From NCBI GenBank assembly GCA_027623875.1, contig JAQBUS010000063.1:1-6629 (forward strand): a stretch of DNA of 6,629 bases, given 5' to 3'. Each line of letters opens with the position of its first letter. Position 1 is the stretch's first letter. Origin of the DNA: Pseudomonadota bacterium. Its GTDB lineage: Bacteria; Pseudomonadota; Alphaproteobacteria; Rhodobacterales; Rhodobacteraceae. Below, in pieces: positions 1 to 5,863 of this stretch. The notes under the pieces are model-generated. The model had not been told where the DNA came from. It ran no database searches and worked only from the letters and a program-made list of their open reading frames with translations. The translations under genes were made by a program, and so were the position numbers.

Positions 1-651
1 ATGTATTAGTGCTGCTCTAGTCATACGCATCATATGAGCAACAATTACTAATGTTAAAGTTAGGGCTGGCAATGCCGCTCTATAAAGTCGTTCACCAAAC
101 TGCGTATCAGCGTCAACATTAGCAAGAGAAGGGAAAACAGGATATAGTGAAGCGAGGAAAAGTATTAAAAGATAAGCAACAAAAAACTCTGGGAGGGAAA
201 TTGTGGTTAAAGTTGCCATGTTGACCGACCGATCATAAAAAGTATTACGATAGAGAGCAGTTGTGACTCCCAGCAAAAGAGACAATGGCACTGCAATCAG
301 TGCTGCAATTGAGGCTAAAAATAATGTGTTACGTAGTCGGGGTAAAACCAAGTCCACTACTTCCCTAGACCTGTCGACACCCGACGCATTCCTGCCAGAA
401 AAAGAAGTTCCCAAATCGCCTTGAAGTACTGCTGCAACCCATTGCCCGTATCTTACAATTGCGGGCTGATCCAACCCAAGTTCACGCCTGAAGGCGGCGA
501 CAGTTTCTGGGAGCGCGGCCTGTCCTAGAATAGCCTGCCCGAAATCACCCGGCAATAGTTCCATTGATGAAAAAATTATCAAGGAGACGGCAAAGAGTGT
601 CACTACACCCATAGCGAGACGTCCAAGGACTGTTTTAATTACAGGATGCAA
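1..651 (-). CDS. ABC transporter permease, DppB/OppB family (5' part, 217 residues, cut by left edge)
   Basis: First inner-membrane permease of a family-5 (peptide/nickel/opine-type) ABC importer; it should form the channel with a DppC-type partner, probably encoded further left. Read from the reverse complement, it shows a first membrane helix at about residues 12-30 ending in the family's LLPGD motif (32-36). A periplasmic stretch follows with ELGLDQP (57-63) and QGDLGTSF (77-84), then helices at about 108-132, 143-170 and 193-209. It stops just before the cytoplasmic EAA loop that contacts the ATPase. Usual family length is 300-340, so about a third is missing to the left. The frame opens right after a TGA, so the only sensible start is TTG at 651-649, nine bases after an AGGA. 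A nearer ATG (658-656) is in another frame and stops after seven codons. It lies 64 bases downstream of the binding-protein gene, beyond a hairpin. Family assignment is firm; the substrate is unknown. Confidence 0.93.
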   Translation of the reverse strand, partial: MHPVIKTVLGRLAMGVVTLFAVSLIIFSSMELLPGDFGQAILGQAALPETVAAFRRELGLDQPAIVRYGQWVAAVLQGDLGTSFSGRNASGVDRSREVVDLVLPRLRNTLFLASIAALIAVPLSLLLGVTTALYRNTFYDRSVNMATLTTISLPEFFVAYLLILFLASLYPVFPSLANVDADTQFGERLYRAALPALTLTLVIVAHMMRMTRAALIH

Positions 652-664
652 TACTCATATTCCT
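649..664 (-). promoter_or_regulatory. Ribosome binding site plus TTG start of the permease gene
   Basis: On the minus strand TTAGGA ends at 661. It lies nine bases before TTG (651-649) but only two bases before ATG (658-656). The TTG frame carries the whole permease, while the ATG frame ends after seven codons. The spacing therefore decides for TTG. The short ATG frame overlaps the true start and could reduce initiation. Confidence 0.6.
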
Positions 665-676
665 AAGAAAAATACC

Positions 677-698
677 TAGGCCAGAAACTTCTGGCCTA
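677..698 (-). terminator. Hairpin between binding-protein and permease genes, likely leaky terminator or mRNA-stabilising stem
   Basis: TAGGCCAGAA (677-686) is the exact reverse complement of 689-698, giving a 9-10 bp stem with a 2-4 base loop. It starts 17 bases after the binding-protein stop codon. On the minus strand the stem is followed, after GGTA, by five T, as in an intrinsic terminator. On the plus strand the following bases are not a T run. Hairpins here are known in ABC importer operons, where they end part of the transcripts or protect the upstream message so the binding protein is made in excess. Partial read-through is inferred because the permease lies just beyond with no obvious promoter of its own. 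Confidence 0.7.
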
Positions 699-715
699 AG
701 TAAAAAGTTTTTAGC

Positions 716-2308
716 TTAAGCGAACCACCAACGCTCAACACATTTAGCGCCATCACTATCCCAGTTAGCCGCGATCTCGTTATGAGCAATCGCTTTACTG
801 TTAGCACTAACATAACTGTTAAACATCGGAACAATTGATCCACCATCGTCACTAATAAGGTTCTGACACTCATAGTAAAGCTCTCGACGTTTTGTCTGAT
901 CAAGCTCAGCCCGTGCTTCTATGACCAACGCATTGAACTTTTTAGAAGCGTCTGTTCCTACCCATGCCGTATCATTCCACTTTGTGTCATTAGTATATGC
1001 CGCAGAGAACATCCAATCTTCAGTAGGACGTCCACCCCAATAACAGGCAGCCCAACCCTTTGCATCATTATTCCATACATTGGACCAGTAACCATCACGT
1101 GGCTCACGAATAACTTCAATTTCAATGCCAGCTTGGGACGCTGAGTTCGCGATTAATTGAGCAGCATCAACTGCTCCCGCGAATGCAGCATCTGACGCTG
1201 ACAATGGAATTGAACCAGAATGACCTGATTTTTTATAGTGATACGCGGCTTTATCAGCATCAAACTCACGCTGCGGCATATCCGAATTGTGATACATATT
1301 AGCAGTAGAAATTGGATGATCATTACCTACGACGCCATAACCAAGTAAAACTTTATCAACAAGTTCTTGACGTTTGATCGAATGTTTTAAGGCCATTCTG
1401 AGGTCATAATTATCGAAAGGGGCTACGCTCAAGCGCATTGGAAACGTATAATGAGCCGTGCCTGTAGCTTCCATGATATTTATATTTGGGTTACGCTTGA
1501 ATAAGTTAATTGTTTTCAAATCAACTCGGTCCATAGAATCGATATCGCCGTTCATGAGAGCTGTCTGACGTGCTGTTGGATCAATAATAGATAACAATTG
1601 AACTTCATCAAAATGCGCTTTTCCTTCTTTCCAATAATTTGGGTTGCGCTTCAGGACAGATTTCACGCCAGGCTCGAATGACTGAACCATATAGCCCCCT
1701 GTGCCTACACCTGACGTCATATCACCGGCAGGGCGTATGGAAATATGGTAATCACTTACAATGAATGGGAAATCCGCATTTGCACTTTCCAATTCAAATA
1801 CAACCCGGTTTTTTCCATCAGCTGTAACTGATGTTACCGCTGTTAAGAGACCCTTAGCAGCAGATGTGGAATCTTCTCCCATATGATGGTTAAATGAAGC
1901 AACTACATCTTCAGATGTCATAGTTTTACCGTTATGGAATTCTACACCTTGCCTAAGGTTAAACACCCATGTTTGAGCATCAGTCGACTCATAACTTTCA
2001 GCCAATTCTCCAGTTAACTGTCCATCACTTCCAACTTCTGTCAAATGGTTTCCAAAGGTATAACCATTAATAAGTGTGAACTGGTTCTCAGATGTTGCTG
2101 AATCCAGCGTGTCAGTAGTCGAACCGTGGGCGATACCCATTCTAAAAAGGCCGCCCTTGTTTGGTGTGGCAGCAATAGCTGCATCAGCAAAACTTAAAGC
2201 TGTTGGTAAAGCCACACCCGCAGCTATTGCAGACATAACGAATTGGCGTCTGCCTATTCTTCCTTCTATTAGCTTAGTTTTTTGTAATTCAATAAACTTA
2301 TCTTTCAT
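716..2308 (-). CDS. Family-5 ABC importer solute-binding protein, Tat-exported (DppA/OppA-like)
   Basis: Periplasmic receptor (530 residues) that captures the ligand and hands it to the membrane permease. Its N-terminus carries a twin-arginine export signal: GRRQFV at 19-24, a mildly hydrophobic stretch to about 40, and a probable cleavage site after AIA at 44-46. Tat export implies folding in the cytoplasm. The mature part has the SBP_bac_5 pattern: LTEVGSDGQLTGELAESYE (89-107), TWVFNLRQGVEFHNGK (113-128), then SEDVVASFNHH. Length is normal for the family. The start is ATG at 2308, eight bases after GGGAG; an ATG four bases upstream is out of frame and stops at once. It is the first gene of a minus-strand operon with the permease and is transcribed away from the aldolase gene. 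The family binds peptides but also nickel, opines, oligosaccharides and other small molecules, so the ligand cannot be named. The adjacent aldolase hints at a carbohydrate or carboxylate. Confidence 0.94.
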   Translation of the reverse strand: MKDKFIELQKTKLIEGRIGRRQFVMSAIAAGVALPTALSFADAAIAATPNKGGLFRMGIAHGSTTDTLDSATSENQFTLINGYTFGNHLTEVGSDGQLTGELAESYESTDAQTWVFNLRQGVEFHNGKTMTSEDVVASFNHHMGEDSTSAAKGLLTAVTSVTADGKNRVVFELESANADFPFIVSDYHISIRPAGDMTSGVGTGGYMVQSFEPGVKSVLKRNPNYWKEGKAHFDEVQLLSIIDPTARQTALMNGDIDSMDRVDLKTINLFKRNPNINIMEATGTAHYTFPMRLSVAPFDNYDLRMALKHSIKRQELVDKVLLGYGVVGNDHPISTANMYHNSDMPQREFDADKAAYHYKKSGHSGSIPLSASDAAFAGAVDAAQLIANSASQAGIEIEVIREPRDGYWSNVWNNDAKGWAACYWGGRPTEDWMFSAAYTNDTKWNDTAWVGTDASKKFNALVIEARAELDQTKRRELYYECQNLISDDGGSIVPMFNSYVSANSKAIAHNEIAANWDSDGAKCVERWWFA

Positions 2309-2448
2309 TCATTTATCTCCCAGGTTAACAATTATTTTTGTTCCAATCTCTCGAGTTATACGACATCAAAAAAATCAGACTACTCTTTCAAACTACAGTG
2401 AATTTAAAAAAAATACCATAAAAAAACTTTTTAATTTAAAGTAAATTT

Positions 2449-2488
2449 TTTAATCTATGGATTATTCATTATTAATGCATAGATTAAA
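2449..2488. repeat. Long inverted repeat, candidate operator for the divergent importer/aldolase genes
   Basis: TTTAATCTATG (2449-2459) is the exact reverse complement of CATAGATTAAA (2478-2488). After a G/G mismatch (2460/2477) a further four base pairs match (ATTA 2461-2464 with TAAT 2473-2476), leaving eight central bases. The symmetric axis sits near 2468/2469. Neither strand has a T run directly after the right-hand arm, so it does not look like an intrinsic terminator. Its place between divergent genes fits a regulator binding as a dimer of dimers. Which regulator family is unknown, and no regulator gene lies in the window. Some symmetry is expected by chance in such AT-rich DNA, but 11 perfect pairs is more than I would expect. 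Confidence 0.5.
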
Positions 2489-2508
2489 CTACATAAATAT
2501 CTTATATT
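2480..2508 (+). promoter_or_regulatory. Weak candidate promoter for the aldolase gene
   Basis: TATATT at 2503-2508 matches the -10 consensus at five of six positions. Seventeen bases upstream is TAGATT (2480-2485), a poor -35 with three matches, lying inside the right arm of the inverted repeat. A protein on that repeat would cover the -35. An alternative is TTGAAT (2592-2597) with TTTGAT (2615-2620), 17 bases apart. Both are guesses from consensus matching in AT-rich DNA. Confidence 0.25.
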
Positions 2509-2642
2509 TTTTGACCGCTTAAGCAAACAGCTCAAAAGCTTTATGAAGAGAAAAATATCCAATCCTCTTTTTATTTATGTCAATACTAGTCTTGAATAGT
2601 AAGCCAAAATAAACTTTGATACTCAGCAATGTTACTTCACAT

Positions 2643-2655
2643 GGAGAATAGTATG
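2643..2655 (+). promoter_or_regulatory. Ribosome binding site that selects the aldolase start
   Basis: GGAG at 2643-2646 is six bases before ATG at 2653. Two in-frame ATGs upstream (2629 and 2641) have no purine-rich site before them, and the GGAG itself lies inside the frame they would open. The 2653 start is therefore preferred, eight codons shorter than the longest reading. Confidence 0.65.
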
Positions 2656-3417
2656 TTACAGTCAAATAATATGGACGCTGGATCTAATTTGGATTTCTGG
2701 GGTGAACGTGTTGATTTAGCGGCGTCGTTTAGGTGGACGGCCAGGTTGGACATGCATGAAGGTGTCGCTAACCACTTCAGTTTTGCTGTTAATGAAAAAG
2801 GGACACAGTTCTTAATGAACCCGGATCAAATGCATTTTGCACGAATTAAGGCTTCAGATCTTATAATCGTGGATGCAGAAGACCCTACGACAATGGAGGG
2901 GCCAAATGCACCAGATGCTACGGCGTGGGGGTTGCATGGCGCGGTTCACAGGATGTGCCCACACGCTCGGTGTGCTATGCATGTCCACTCGTCGTACGCC
3001 ACGGTTTTAGCCTCAATGGTTGATTCACGACTACCTCCAATCGATCAAAATTCAGCTACCTTTTTCAACAGATACGTCATTGATGAGGACTATGGTGGCC
3101 TTGCCTTCGAAGAAGAAGGGAGCAGATGCGCCTCTCTTTTGAGCGATCCAAAGAAAAAAATAATGGTTATGGGAAGTCATGGCATCATGGTTATAGGTAA
3201 GACAATTGCCGACACATTTAATCGCATGTATTATTTTGAAAAAGCTTGTGCGACTTACATTCGGGCATTGCAAACTGGCTTACCACTCAGGGTGATTTCT
3301 GACGAAATCGCAGAGAGCATAGCTTCTCAACTAGATGGTTATTACGATCAAGATTATCGTCACCTAGAGGAACTTAAATCCATATTAAACGAAGAAGGTT
3401 CAAAGTATGATACGTAA
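2653..3417 (+). CDS. Class II aldolase/adducin-family protein
   Basis: Predicted soluble cytoplasmic enzyme of 254 residues, normal length for the group. Class II aldolases use zinc to cleave or epimerise sugar phosphates; the adducin-like subgroup is mostly uncharacterised. Visible marks, counted from the 2653 start: HEGVANHFSFAV (35-46), LMNPDQMHFARIKASDL (54-70), LHGAVHR (94-100), the metal-binding HVH (110-112) and SHGIMVIG (175-182), whose H176 would be the third histidine ligand. From memory of E. coli L-fuculose-phosphate aldolase, an ungapped match places its catalytic Glu73 at Ala91, so the classical acid/base seems absent while the three metal histidines remain. It is divergent from the importer operon and shares the 344-bp control region, suggesting it processes the imported compound. 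Family call is firm; reaction and substrate are open. Decarboxylase, epimerase or aldolase activity are all possible. Confidence 0.92.
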   Translation: MLQSNNMDAGSNLDFWGERVDLAASFRWTARLDMHEGVANHFSFAVNEKGTQFLMNPDQMHFARIKASDLIIVDAEDPTTMEGPNAPDATAWGLHGAVHRMCPHARCAMHVHSSYATVLASMVDSRLPPIDQNSATFFNRYVIDEDYGGLAFEEEGSRCASLLSDPKKKIMVMGSHGIMVIGKTIADTFNRMYYFEKACATYIRALQTGLPLRVISDEIAESIASQLDGYYDQDYRHLEELKSILNEEGSKYDT

Positions 3418-3564
3418 GCTCAAAACTGCTATTTAGGCAGTAAACGGCGAACAGACGGGGGGGGTATCGTCTGGGAGATGTATCGACAGGTCTGGTTCTG
3501 AGGGTTTATCTATTAAACAGCCTACACGTCCAGTAGTGACCGATGTTAAAGTGGACCCTTAATA
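3418..3564. other. Intergenic island, GC-richer than its flanks, with a G8 run; possible remnant
   Basis: These 147 bases lie between the convergent aldolase and esterase genes. Base composition is visibly richer in G and C than the flanking genes, and there is an uninterrupted run of eight G at 3457-3464. One plus-strand frame is open from 3437 to a TAA at 3560-3562 (41 codons), but it has no ATG, no ribosome binding site and no family I recognise. The complementary strand has a similar-length open frame. CAGACG (3452-3457) pairs with CGTCTG (3468-3473) around the G run. This could be debris of a lost insertion element or gene, or simply an odd spacer. Confidence 0.35.
3425..3441 (-). terminator. 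Weak candidate terminator for the leftward esterase transcript
   Basis: ACTGC (3425-3429) pairs with GCAGT (3437-3441), with a possible extra G-T pair around an ATTTA loop. On the minus strand the stem is followed by TTTTGAG, a short T run. On the plus strand it is followed by AAACGG and would not terminate. It lies about 125 bases past the esterase stop and directly after the aldolase stop. The stem is short and the T run poor, so confidence is low. Confidence 0.25.
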
Positions 3565-4494
3565 TTACTCAAACAGTTTATTTATAACTTTAACTATCTT
3601 AATAAATTCAGTTTTTGCTTTGGTTGATCTATGACGAGCTCGCAAATGCATGTGAACCAGCCCAGCACTCTTAAAAAAAGTGGCCTCGCCTCCCTGCTCG
3701 TTCACTAATTCACAATAATTTTTACCATCGTCGTAAAGAGGATCAAATTCGGCAGAAAACACAAACGTTTTTGGTAAACGCCCTAAGGTATCAGAAATAA
3801 TTGGCCTTGCGGTTTTATCTTTTAGACAAAGTGTGTTTTTGAAATAATTATCATACATAGATTCTATATCTTTAAAACTTAGTAATGGGGCATTAACATG
3901 TGTTACGGGAGTTCCAGCTAGATTTAAATTTCCAAGACTAGGGTATATTAAAATTTGGCCAATAAGGTTTTTTTGATTGACCTGATCGCTATCCGCAATA
4001 GCAGCTACTAAATTACCACCAGCACTATCACCGACTAATAAGATCTTAGTTTTTTCTTCTTCTTCAACATACTTAAGGCAAGCCAGGCAATCGTTATAGG
4101 CTGAGGGATGCTCGTGCTCAGGCCCCAATCGGTAATCCAGCGCATAAACTGTTGAATTGGTTAAAAATGATATATCGGCACATATATCGTCATGGCTATC
4201 AAGGCCGCCGAGAGTATGCCCGCCACCATGAATGAACAATAGCGACTTTCCTGTGGAAAGATCCGTTGAATATCGTCTTAACTTTAGTTTATTTCCCAAG
4301 AGATCTTTTGCTCTTACACTTTTTGGTCTGCCCGAGTTGAAAGATGCACACATTGCATCATACGCAAGCCTACTTTCTGCAATCGATCGTTTCGAACCTC
4401 CCTTCTGTTCAAATGTTTCACACTCTCTTATGAAGTCTAGGATTTCATTATCTAAAACCTTTTTATAATCAAAAAAACTCAAAGCTATCTCCAT
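3565..4494 (-). CDS. Alpha/beta-hydrolase esterase, hormone-sensitive-lipase family
   Basis: Predicted cytoplasmic carboxylesterase/lipase-like enzyme of 309 residues, a typical length. The diagnostic pieces are in order: oxyanion-hole HGGG (89-92) in FIHGGGHTLGG, DYRLGPEHEHPSAYND (120-135), nucleophile elbow GDSAGGN (155-161) with Ser157, FSAEFDPLYDDG (246-257) with catalytic Asp251, and GLVHMHL (278-284) with catalytic His281. There is no signal peptide. The N-terminal part (FFDYKKVLD, then SIAESRLAYDAMCASF) matches the cap region of alphaproteobacterial relatives that begin close to the DY motif. The ATG at 4494 has only weak purine context (TTAAGA). A TTG at codon five (4482-4480) has GGAG six bases before it and would give a four-residue shorter protein, so the start is not settled. 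It is monocistronic as far as visible, divergent from the rhodanese gene over 114 bp and convergent with the aldolase gene. The ester substrate is unknown. Confidence 0.93.
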   Translation of the reverse strand: MEIALSFFDYKKVLDNEILDFIRECETFEQKGGSKRSIAESRLAYDAMCASFNSGRPKSVRAKDLLGNKLKLRRYSTDLSTGKSLLFIHGGGHTLGGLDSHDDICADISFLTNSTVYALDYRLGPEHEHPSAYNDCLACLKYVEEEEKTKILLVGDSAGGNLVAAIADSDQVNQKNLIGQILIYPSLGNLNLAGTPVTHVNAPLLSFKDIESMYDNYFKNTLCLKDKTARPIISDTLGRLPKTFVFSAEFDPLYDDGKNYCELVNEQGGEATFFKSAGLVHMHLRARHRSTKAKTEFIKIVKVINKLFE

Positions 4495-4527
4495 TCTTAA
4501 CTTAAGTATTGTTTTATAACATTTAAG

Positions 4528-4556
4528 ATTTTACATCCAAATGTCTAGTTTTACAA
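4528..4556 (-). promoter_or_regulatory. Candidate promoter for the esterase gene
   Basis: On the minus strand TTGTAA (4556-4551, four of six -35 matches) is 17 bases before TAAAAT (4533-4528, five of six -10 matches). This puts transcription start about 25-30 bases upstream of the esterase ATG. It lies on the same bases as the rightward promoter candidate. A second -10-like TATAAA (near 4517) is also present on this strand. Confidence 0.45.
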
Positions 4557-4557
4557 T
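4530..4557 (+). promoter_or_regulatory. Candidate promoter for the rhodanese/MBL operon
   Basis: TTTACA (4530-4535, five of six -35 matches) is 16 bases before TACAAT (4552-4557, five of six -10 matches). Predicted transcription would start near 4564, leaving a leader of about 45 bases before the GTG start. The heptamer TTTTACA occurs twice, at 4529-4535 and 4549-4555, exactly 20 bp apart, which is what lets both strands carry promoter elements here. Confidence 0.45.
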
Positions 4558-4608
4558 TCTAACAAATAGTTTAAAGAACTCAACAAAACTAACCTGTTAG
4601 GACATAAA

Positions 4609-5007
4609 GTGGTGCAAAACATTGTAAAAGGGTACAAAGCCCTTATTCATGAAGCAAATGAAACTGTAAAAACCCTAAATGTCGAGGAATGTCAGTCATT
4701 ACTAAAGAACGAGGATCACATCTTCATCGACCTCCGAGACTTTAGAGAGCTACAGCGTGAAGGGAAAATACCTGGAGCATTCTCTTGCCCAAGAGGAATG
4801 TTAGAGTTTTGGATCGATCAAGAAAGCCCTTACCATAAGGCAATCTTCAATCAAGATAAAACTTACGTATTTTATTGTGCAAGTGCTTGGAGGTCTGCAC
4901 TTAGCGCTAAAACTGCTTCAGAGATGGGGTTAGCACCAGTTTGTCATATTGCAGGTGGTTTTACAGCTTGGAAAAAAAATGGCTATGAAATTGAAACTTT
5001 GGATTAG
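4609..5007 (+). CDS. Single-domain rhodanese-like protein
   Basis: Predicted cytoplasmic sulfurtransferase-type protein of 132 residues. Rhodaneses carry sulfane sulfur as a cysteine persulfide and pass it to acceptors such as cyanide, thiols or protein partners. The sequence has the entry motif FIDLRDFRELQREGKIPGA (39-57) and the active-site loop CASAWRS (90-96) with Cys90 and Arg95, then the C-terminal signature HIAGGFTAWKKNGYEIE (113-129). The cysteine is present, so it should be catalytically competent, unlike the inactive rhodanese folds that lack it. The start is GTG at 4609, six bases after AGGA (4599-4602); a second GTG directly follows at 4612 and is equally usable. The stop is 11 bases before the metallo-hydrolase start, so both are surely on one message, read from the spacer shared with the esterase gene. 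Rhodanese plus MBL hydrolase is a familiar pairing in sulfur and detoxification contexts, but the partner here is not a clear persulfide dioxygenase. Confidence 0.93.
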   Translation: MVQNIVKGYKALIHEANETVKTLNVEECQSLLKNEDHIFIDLRDFRELQREGKIPGAFSCPRGMLEFWIDQESPYHKAIFNQDKTYVFYCASAWRSALSAKTASEMGLAPVCHIAGGFTAWKKNGYEIETLD

Positions 5008-5018
5008 GAAGGCTCGTA

Positions 5019-5849
5019 GTGAATAAAATGAAGTATTCAATTAGACATCAAGTTGGTGATTTAGAAGTTTTTATTTTAACTGATGGCAAAAAAGATTTTG
5101 ATCACGATACATTTTTAAACACAAATACTAGCGAGATTAAACATTTACTATCGCTTAACAGAAAAACACAAATTGAAACCAATTTTAATGCTTTTCTGGT
5201 CAAAAATGGGGACAAGAAAATCTTAGTTGACGCTGGAGCAGGTAAACTTTTTGGTTCGATTGCCGGAAACCTTGGAAAAGCCCTTCAGGAATTAAATATA
5301 AAAAATGATGACATTACAGATCTAATCGCAACACATTTACACCCAGATCATATTGGTGGAATGTTAACAGATGACGGCAAAATGGTTTTTAGGAATGCTA
5401 GTCTCACAATGTCAGAAAAAGAATACTCATTCTGGAAAAACCCTGAAAATCTTAAAGATCAACCTGATCAAAAACACCTTCCTATTCTACTTTCAGATGT
5501 GTATTCAGATCGCCTAAATCTGTGTAAAAGTGATGCTGACCTTGGTTCAGGGCTCTCTGCAATTAACCTTCCGGGACATACTGCAGGACATATTGGTATT
5601 AGAGTTTCATCTTCGGGCAGTCAGTTTATTATTGCTGCGGACATCATTCACGCACAATATCTACAAATAAACAACCCAAGTATTGGAGTTGTATTTGATC
5701 AAGATTATGAGCTTGCAAAAAACTCGCGAGTTAAGCTGTTAGACATGCTATCTATTGACCGACTTGAGTTTTCTGGCGGGCATCTTATCTTTCCTGCGCT
5801 GGGCCGAATTTCAAAAAACGGAACAAATTATCAGTGGGAACAAAGTTAA
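5019..5849 (+). CDS. MBL-fold metallo-hydrolase, resembling the parathion-hydrolase/lactonase branch
   Basis: Cytoplasmic metal-dependent hydrolase of 276 residues with no signal peptide. The full dinuclear metal set of the metallo-beta-lactamase fold is visible: HLHPDH (106-111), His187 in LPGHTAGH, Asp208 in AADIIH and His255 in SGGH. The preceding NAFLVKNGDKKILVDAGAG (57-75), with LFGSIAGNLGKAL after it, recalls the branch holding methyl-parathion hydrolase and some acyl-homoserine-lactone lactonases; that is by recognition, not alignment. Related proteins are often exported, this one is not. The start is GTG at 5019, six bases after AGGAAGG (5006-5012), which overlaps the rhodanese stop; an ATG at 5028 is too far from that site. 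It is second in the rhodanese operon. Its stop is only 14 bases from the end of the convergent membrane-protein gene. Codon use is AT-rich. The substrate could be an ester, lactone or thioester. Confidence 0.92.
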   Translation: MNKMKYSIRHQVGDLEVFILTDGKKDFDHDTFLNTNTSEIKHLLSLNRKTQIETNFNAFLVKNGDKKILVDAGAGKLFGSIAGNLGKALQELNIKNDDITDLIATHLHPDHIGGMLTDDGKMVFRNASLTMSEKEYSFWKNPENLKDQPDQKHLPILLSDVYSDRLNLCKSDADLGSGLSAINLPGHTAGHIGIRVSSSGSQFIIAADIIHAQYLQINNPSIGVVFDQDYELAKNSRVKLLDMLSIDRLEFSGGHLIFPALGRISKNGTNYQWEQS

Positions 5850-5863
5850 ACAGAGGAAACTCT

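Larger units (their letters stand above)
2309..2652. other. AT-rich divergent intergenic region, no gene
   Basis: These 344 bases separate the importer operon (leftward) from the aldolase gene (rightward). They are very AT-rich with several A and T tracts, notably around 2402-2450, which suggests bent DNA. I find no credible coding frame; the longest start-initiated frames are a dozen or so codons without a ribosome binding site. The region should hold promoters for both flanking genes. The clearest structure is the long inverted repeat at 2449-2488. For the leftward promoter I see TATAAC-like and TTGAAA-like boxes (near 2357 and 2390) but at the wrong spacing, so I do not call it. Confidence 0.7.

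Noticed and set aside
676..903. 75-codon minus-strand frame
   Set aside because: It lies in another frame over the end of the binding-protein gene and has no recognisable protein features.
2076..2444. 122-codon plus-strand frame across the 5' end of the binding-protein gene
   Set aside because: It is antisense to a well-supported gene, and its low-complexity tail comes from the AT-rich spacer. There is no ribosome site or known motif.
2475..2522. 15-codon plus-strand frame as a possible leader peptide for the aldolase gene
   Set aside because: No ribosome binding site, no telling residue bias, and its start lies within the inverted repeat.
3052..3273. 73-codon minus-strand frame inside the aldolase gene
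   Set aside because: Antisense shadow of a clear family member.
4232..4468. 78-codon plus-strand frame inside the esterase gene
   Set aside because: Antisense shadow of the esterase N-terminal half.
5852..5863. AGAG-GAAA-CTCT mini-hairpin in the convergent gap, considered as a two-way terminator
   Set aside because: Only four base pairs and no proper T run on either side.
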